From Noviherbaspirillum_A sp963522035 (GTDB lineage Bacteria > Pseudomonadota > Gammaproteobacteria > Burkholderiales > Burkholderiaceae_D), in assembly GCA_963522035.1 (NCBI GenBank), contig CAUQYP010000022.1, positions 1 through 33,918 of the forward strand: a stretch of DNA of 33,918 nt, written 5' to 3'. This document shows, piece by piece, positions 30,932-33,918 of the stretch. The notes under the pieces are model-generated. The model was not told the DNA's origin. It was given only the letters and a program-made list of their open reading frames with translations, and did no database searches. The stretch's first letter is position 1; each line of letters starts with the position of its first letter. Both the position numbers and the translations under genes were made by a program.

Positions 30932-32434
30932 ATGGATAACGCAGCCTTTTCCCGCACTCGCCGTGGCCTGCTCAAGGGGATCGCTGGCGCCAGGGCCGTT
31001 CCGCTGCTGGGCATGCTGGCAGCGCTCCAGTCCAGCGTGGCCCGTGCCGGTGCGGCCAGCGCACTCGTCCCCAGCCCCTACGGCCCGATCAGCCCGGTAC
31101 GCGACCTTGCCACCGGTTTGCCGCTGCTGCAGTTGCCGGCCGGTTTCAGCTACAGGAGCTTCGGCTGGCGCGGCGACCCGATGAGCGACGGCCGGCCCTG
31201 CCCGGGCAACCACGACGGCATGGGCGTCGTGCTTTCACGCCGGGCAGGCGGCGTCAGCGAGCTGGTGCTGGTGCGCAATCACGAATGCGTGTTCGGCGAG
31301 GCAGCGTTCTTCCTCCATGCGCCCGCCGTCTACGACCGCGGCGCCAAGGGTCCGGCCTCCGCCAGCGTTTCCTGCGGCGGCACCACCAACCTGGTCTACC
31401 GTGATGGCGAATGGGTCGGCATGACGCCCAGCCTGGGCGGCACCAATGGCAATTGCGCCGGCGGCGTCACCCCTTGGGGAACCTGGCTCAGTTGCGAGGA
31501 AGTCGGCTCGGACGCCGCCAGCACCGAGGGCAAGCGCCACGGCTACGTGTTCGAAGTGCTGCCCGACGCCTCGAAGACCAGCGGCCGCCCCATCGTCGGC
31601 ATGGGCCGTTTCAGCCACGAAGCCGTGGCAGTCGACCCGGCAAGCGGCATCGTCTACCTGAGCGAGGACGCGGCTGCAAGGTCGGGCTTCTACCGCTACG
31701 TGCCGAAGGTCAAGGCCGGCGCGCCGGGCTCCCTGGCCCAGGGCGGACAACTGCAGATGGCCAGGGTGCGCGGCATGTCCAACGCGAACCTGGCGAGCGC
31801 GGTGCTCCATGCCGAATACCCGCTCGAATGGGTCGACATCGCCGACCCCGACCAGGACCGCGGCGACGTCACCGGCCCGACCGGCATCGTCGTGAAAGCC
31901 GCCTCCGGGCCCTTCGTCCAGGGCTGGAGGCAGGGTGCGCTGCGCCTGAACCGCGGCGAGGGCCTCTGGTATCACGCGGGCAAAATCTACGCGGTCGACA
32001 CCAGCGGCGGCGCGGAAGCCAATGGCACCATTTTTGAACTCGACCTTGCGCGGCAGCGCCTCAAGTGCGTGTTCTGCAGCCCGAGCCCGCTGGTCGGCAG
32101 CATGGGCGACAACCTGACCGTCAGCCCGCGCGGCGGCCTGCTGATGTGCGAGGACAGCGGCAAGGAAAAGACACACGACCCTTACGGCGTCGGGCAGCGC
32201 CTGATGGGCCTGACCGCAGCCGGCGACTCGTACATCTTCGCCAAGAACCATGTCAACCTGGACGCCGGGCAGCTGATTGCCGCCGGCAAGCCGGCCAGCG
32301 CCGCCGGCGACCACCGTACCGCCGAACTGGCCGGCGCCTGCTTCGACCCGGCCGGGCAGACGCTGTTCGTCAATATCTACAGCCCCGGCATCACCGTGGC
32401 CATTACCGGGCCGTTTGCGAAGGGCCCGTTATGA
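30932..32434 (+). CDS. Tat-exported PhoX/DUF839-family protein
   Basis: This 500-residue protein has a twin-arginine-type signal (SRTRRGLLKGIAGARAVPLL, residues 7-26) and then the DUF839/PhoX pattern: GPISPVRDLATGLPLLQLPA, FSYRSFGWRGDPMSDG, ELVLVRNHE, GGTTNLVYRDGEW, NGNCAGGVTPWGTWLSCEE, GRFSHEAVAVDP and NLTVSPRGGLLMCED. PhoX members are Ca/Fe-dependent phosphatases of the periplasm, but many DUF839 proteins are uncharacterised, so phosphatase activity is provisional. AAGGAG lies seven bases before the ATG. The 226-base gap upstream is AT-rich near 30820-30900; I saw no convincing Pho box there. It is convergent with the nitronate monooxygenase gene. Confidence 0.88.
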   Translation: MDNAAFSRTRRGLLKGIAGARAVPLLGMLAALQSSVARAGAASALVPSPYGPISPVRDLATGLPLLQLPAGFSYRSFGWRGDPMSDGRPCPGNHDGMGVVLSRRAGGVSELVLVRNHECVFGEAAFFLHAPAVYDRGAKGPASASVSCGGTTNLVYRDGEWVGMTPSLGGTNGNCAGGVTPWGTWLSCEEVGSDAASTEGKRHGYVFEVLPDASKTSGRPIVGMGRFSHEAVAVDPASGIVYLSEDAAARSGFYRYVPKVKAGAPGSLAQGGQLQMARVRGMSNANLASAVLHAEYPLEWVDIADPDQDRGDVTGPTGIVVKAASGPFVQGWRQGALRLNRGEGLWYHAGKIYAVDTSGGAEANGTIFELDLARQRLKCVFCSPSPLVGSMGDNLTVSPRGGLLMCEDSGKEKTHDPYGVGQRLMGLTAAGDSYIFAKNHVNLDAGQLIAAGKPASAAGDHRTAELAGACFDPAGQTLFVNIYSPGITVAITGPFAKGPL

Positions 32435-32444
32435 GGTAGCGGGC

Positions 32445-32461
32445 AGCGCGCAGCAGGCGCT
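32445..32461. terminator. Short hairpin between convergent genes
   Basis: AGCGC (32445-32449) and GCGCT (32457-32461) can pair around a 7-base loop, in the 32-base gap between the PhoX-like and nitronate monooxygenase stops. It is short and without a T-run. Confidence 0.25.
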
Positions 32462-32466
32462 CCGGT

Positions 32467-33441
32467 TCAGCCCAGCAGGCCCATGAGCCGTTGCCTGATC
32501 AGCGCTTCGGCTTCCGCCATGATCCGGTCCATCAGCTCCTGCACCGTCGGCACGTCGTTGATCAGGCCGGCCACCATGCCGCAGCTCCACGCGCCCAGCT
32601 CGGCTTCGCCCTGCTGCATCACGCGCGGGTAGACCCCGGCGACTTCGGCGCGGATGTCCTCGAACTTCAGCGCCGCGCCCAGCGTGCGTTCCTTTTCCAG
32701 CACCCGCTCCACGCCCGCGTTGGCCAGCACCCGCTCGGTATTGCGCAGCGAACGCATGATGAGCCGGGTGTCGAGTTCGCTGGCCCGGACGATGGCGTCC
32801 TTCACGTTCTGGTGCACCGGCGCTTCCTTGGTGGCGATGAAGCGGGTACCCATGTTCATGCCTTCGGCGCCCAGCGCGAGCGCCGCGACCAGCGAGCGGC
32901 CGTCAGCCATGCCGCCGGAGGCGACAAAGGGGATCGACAGTTCCTCGGCAGCGCGCGGCAGCAGGATCATGTTGGGCACGTCGTCCTCGCCCGGATGCCC
33001 GCCGCATTCGAAGCCGTCGACGCTGACCGCGTCGCAGCCGATCGACTGCGCCTTCAGCGCATGGCGCACGGCGGTGCACTTGTGGATCACCTTGATGCCG
33101 TTTTCCTTCAGCATCGGCATCCACTTCTGCGGATTGTTGCCGGCGGTCTCGACGATCTTGACGCCGCCCTTGATGATGGCGTCGATATAGCCCGGGTAGT
33201 CCGGCGAGTTCACCGCCGGCAGGAAGGTCAGGTTCACGCCGATGGGCTTGTCGGTCATGGTGCGGGCCTTGGCGATCTCTTCAGCCAGCCGCGCCGGGTT
33301 CGGCTGCGTCAGCGCGGTGATGATGCCGAGGCCGCCGGCGTTGGACACCGCGGCGGCGAGTTCGGCGAAGCCGACATAATGCATGCCGCCCTGGATGATG
33401 GGGCGTTCGATGCCGAACAGTTCGGTGATCCTGGTTTTCAT
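32467..33441 (-). CDS. Nitronate monooxygenase family FMN protein (2-nitropropane dioxygenase-like)
   Basis: This 324-residue TIM-barrel flavoprotein is predicted to oxidise alkyl nitronates or a related substrate. Motifs are RPIIQGGMHYVGFAELAAAV near residues 13-32, AVSVDGFECGGHPGED with the catalytic-type His near 157, PFVASGGMADGRSLVAALAL and GAEGMNMGTRFIATKEAP. The start at 33441 has AAGGGA upstream. It seems to stand alone on the minus strand. The same fold is used in enoyl-ACP reductase FabK and other flavoenzymes, so the exact reaction is uncertain. Confidence 0.93.
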   Translation of the reverse strand: MKTRITELFGIERPIIQGGMHYVGFAELAAAVSNAGGLGIITALTQPNPARLAEEIAKARTMTDKPIGVNLTFLPAVNSPDYPGYIDAIIKGGVKIVETAGNNPQKWMPMLKENGIKVIHKCTAVRHALKAQSIGCDAVSVDGFECGGHPGEDDVPNMILLPRAAEELSIPFVASGGMADGRSLVAALALGAEGMNMGTRFIATKEAPVHQNVKDAIVRASELDTRLIMRSLRNTERVLANAGVERVLEKERTLGAALKFEDIRAEVAGVYPRVMQQGEAELGAWSCGMVAGLINDVPTVQELMDRIMAEAEALIRQRLMGLLG

Positions 33442-33519
33442 GGAGATTCCCTTATAGGTTGTTTGTAAATGTGAGCCATCGTTTTTAGCAGATTGGCTAC
33501 GGTCAACAAGCTGTTACCG

Positions 33520-33711
33520 CTATTTGCAGTGGCTTCCAGGGGCCATGCGCACGATGCGCATCGATGTCTTGCTGTGTGAGCGGCACAGCAGGTGCGCCAC
33601 GGCCTGTTCCGATGCCGGCACGGGCGGCATGCCCGCGTGAACCGTTGGCTCCGCCGCTATGGGGAGACTGGCGGTCTTCGTTGGGCTGGGAGAGTGGGGT
33701 GCCAGTGGCAT
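33520..33711 (-). CDS. Possible small hypothetical protein, 63 residues
   Basis: An open frame from ATG 33711 to TAG 33520 has GAAGGA at a good distance upstream. The product is Pro/Ala/Ser-rich at the start and ends with a basic segment (SMRIVRMAPGSHCK). There is no recognisable domain or signal peptide, and composition does not separate it from chance in GC-rich DNA. An overlapping plus-strand frame (33564-33815) is equally unsupported. The rest of the region 33442-33772 shows nothing else I can name. Confidence 0.3.
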   Translation of the reverse strand: MPLAPHSPSPTKTASLPIAAEPTVHAGMPPVPASEQAVAHLLCRSHSKTSMRIVRMAPGSHCK

Positions 33712-33772
33712 CGGGGTGTCCTTCGTATTGCGTCCAGGCGCTCAGTCTAGAGCATTTTCATGCTGGCTTGCA

Positions 33773-33791
33773 CCGGAAGCACCACTTCCGG
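33773..33791. other. Hairpin next to the right-end repeat
   Basis: CCGGAAG (33773-33779) and CTTCCGG (33785-33791) form a perfect 7-bp stem with a five-base loop. It immediately precedes the right-end composite repeat and has no gene end near it, so it may belong to the repeat. Confidence 0.4.
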
Positions 33792-33918
33792 CAGCGACCG
33801 TTGCCGTTGCATTAAGCCACGCGCAGCGACAGTTGCAGTTGCAGTTGCAGTTGCAGTTGCAGTTGCAGTTGCAGTTGCAGTTGCTTTTGACGTGGGTCCC
33901 CGTCGATGGCGACACGTC
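33792..33918. repeat. Right-end composite repeat with 6-bp tandem array
   Basis: Read in reverse, this region has the same parts as the left end. The complement of the last 23 bases (GACGTGTCGCCATCGACGGGGAC) is not tandem and corresponds to left-end bases 8-30. One complement of the 12-mer CCACGTCAAAAG lies at 33884-33895. Eight perfect copies of TTGCAG fill 33833-33880. The complement of the 16-mer CAACTGTCGCTGCGCG is at 33820-33835, with a diverged second copy near 33792-33807. The two window ends are thus inverted copies of one element with different tandem units expanded. Confidence 0.85.

Overview
The window is a high-GC bacterial segment with dense operons and AAGGAG-type ribosome binding sites. 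It carries TRAP and Liv-type transporters, CheV plus a methyl-accepting protein with a CheR tether, and CO-dehydrogenase-family molybdenum hydroxylase genes. This fits a soil or water betaproteobacterium, plausibly Oxalobacteraceae (Herbaspirillum, Noviherbaspirillum or Massilia relatives). The taxonomy is inferred from gene style, not from a marker gene. I saw no rRNA, tRNA, CRISPR array, transposase or phage gene.

Layout. 0.2-7 kb: a three-gene TRAP importer on the minus strand, divergent from a very large fused hydantoinase/5-oxoprolinase; together they look like an import-and-hydrolysis unit for a cyclic amide. 7-9.2 kb: an ankyrin-repeat protein with an unrecognised C-terminal half. 9.5-12.3 kb: a cheV-mcp chemotaxis pair. 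12.5-14.1 kb: a solute-binding lipoprotein, convergent with a single-pass membrane protein. 14.3-14.9 kb: a HigBA-type toxin-antitoxin module whose toxin is frameshifted. 15.0-26.7 kb: a catabolic island. Its minus-strand operon is tetR, a VOC protein, an FAD monooxygenase, a Tat-exported binding protein and livHMGF. Its plus-strand operon encodes a CoxG-like protein and the three subunits of a form-II-type molybdenum hydroxylase. 26.6-27.3 kb: a 250-bp tandem duplication of the hydroxylase gene tail with REPIN-like palindromes, abutting remnants of an MntA/HepT toxin-antitoxin pair. 27.3-28.2 kb: an intact RES/Xre toxin-antitoxin module. 28.3-33.4 kb: an exported alpha/beta hydrolase, a GAF protein with a degenerate receiver, an unlisted 56-residue protein, a Tat-exported PhoX/DUF839 protein and a nitronate monooxygenase.

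How the genes work together. The 15-27 kb island reads as one regulated pathway. The Liv-type ABC importer brings in an unknown, probably (hetero)aromatic, compound. The molybdenum hydroxylase adds oxygen from water and the flavin monooxygenase adds a second hydroxyl. The VOC protein may act on the product, and the TetR protein controls the divergent promoter region. The island is bracketed by toxin-antitoxin modules and repeats, as expected for an acquired block.

The two ends of the window carry the same composite repeat in opposite orientations. Each end has expanded a different short tandem unit (12 bp on the left, 6 bp on the right). These may be dispersed genomic repeats where a contig assembly stopped.
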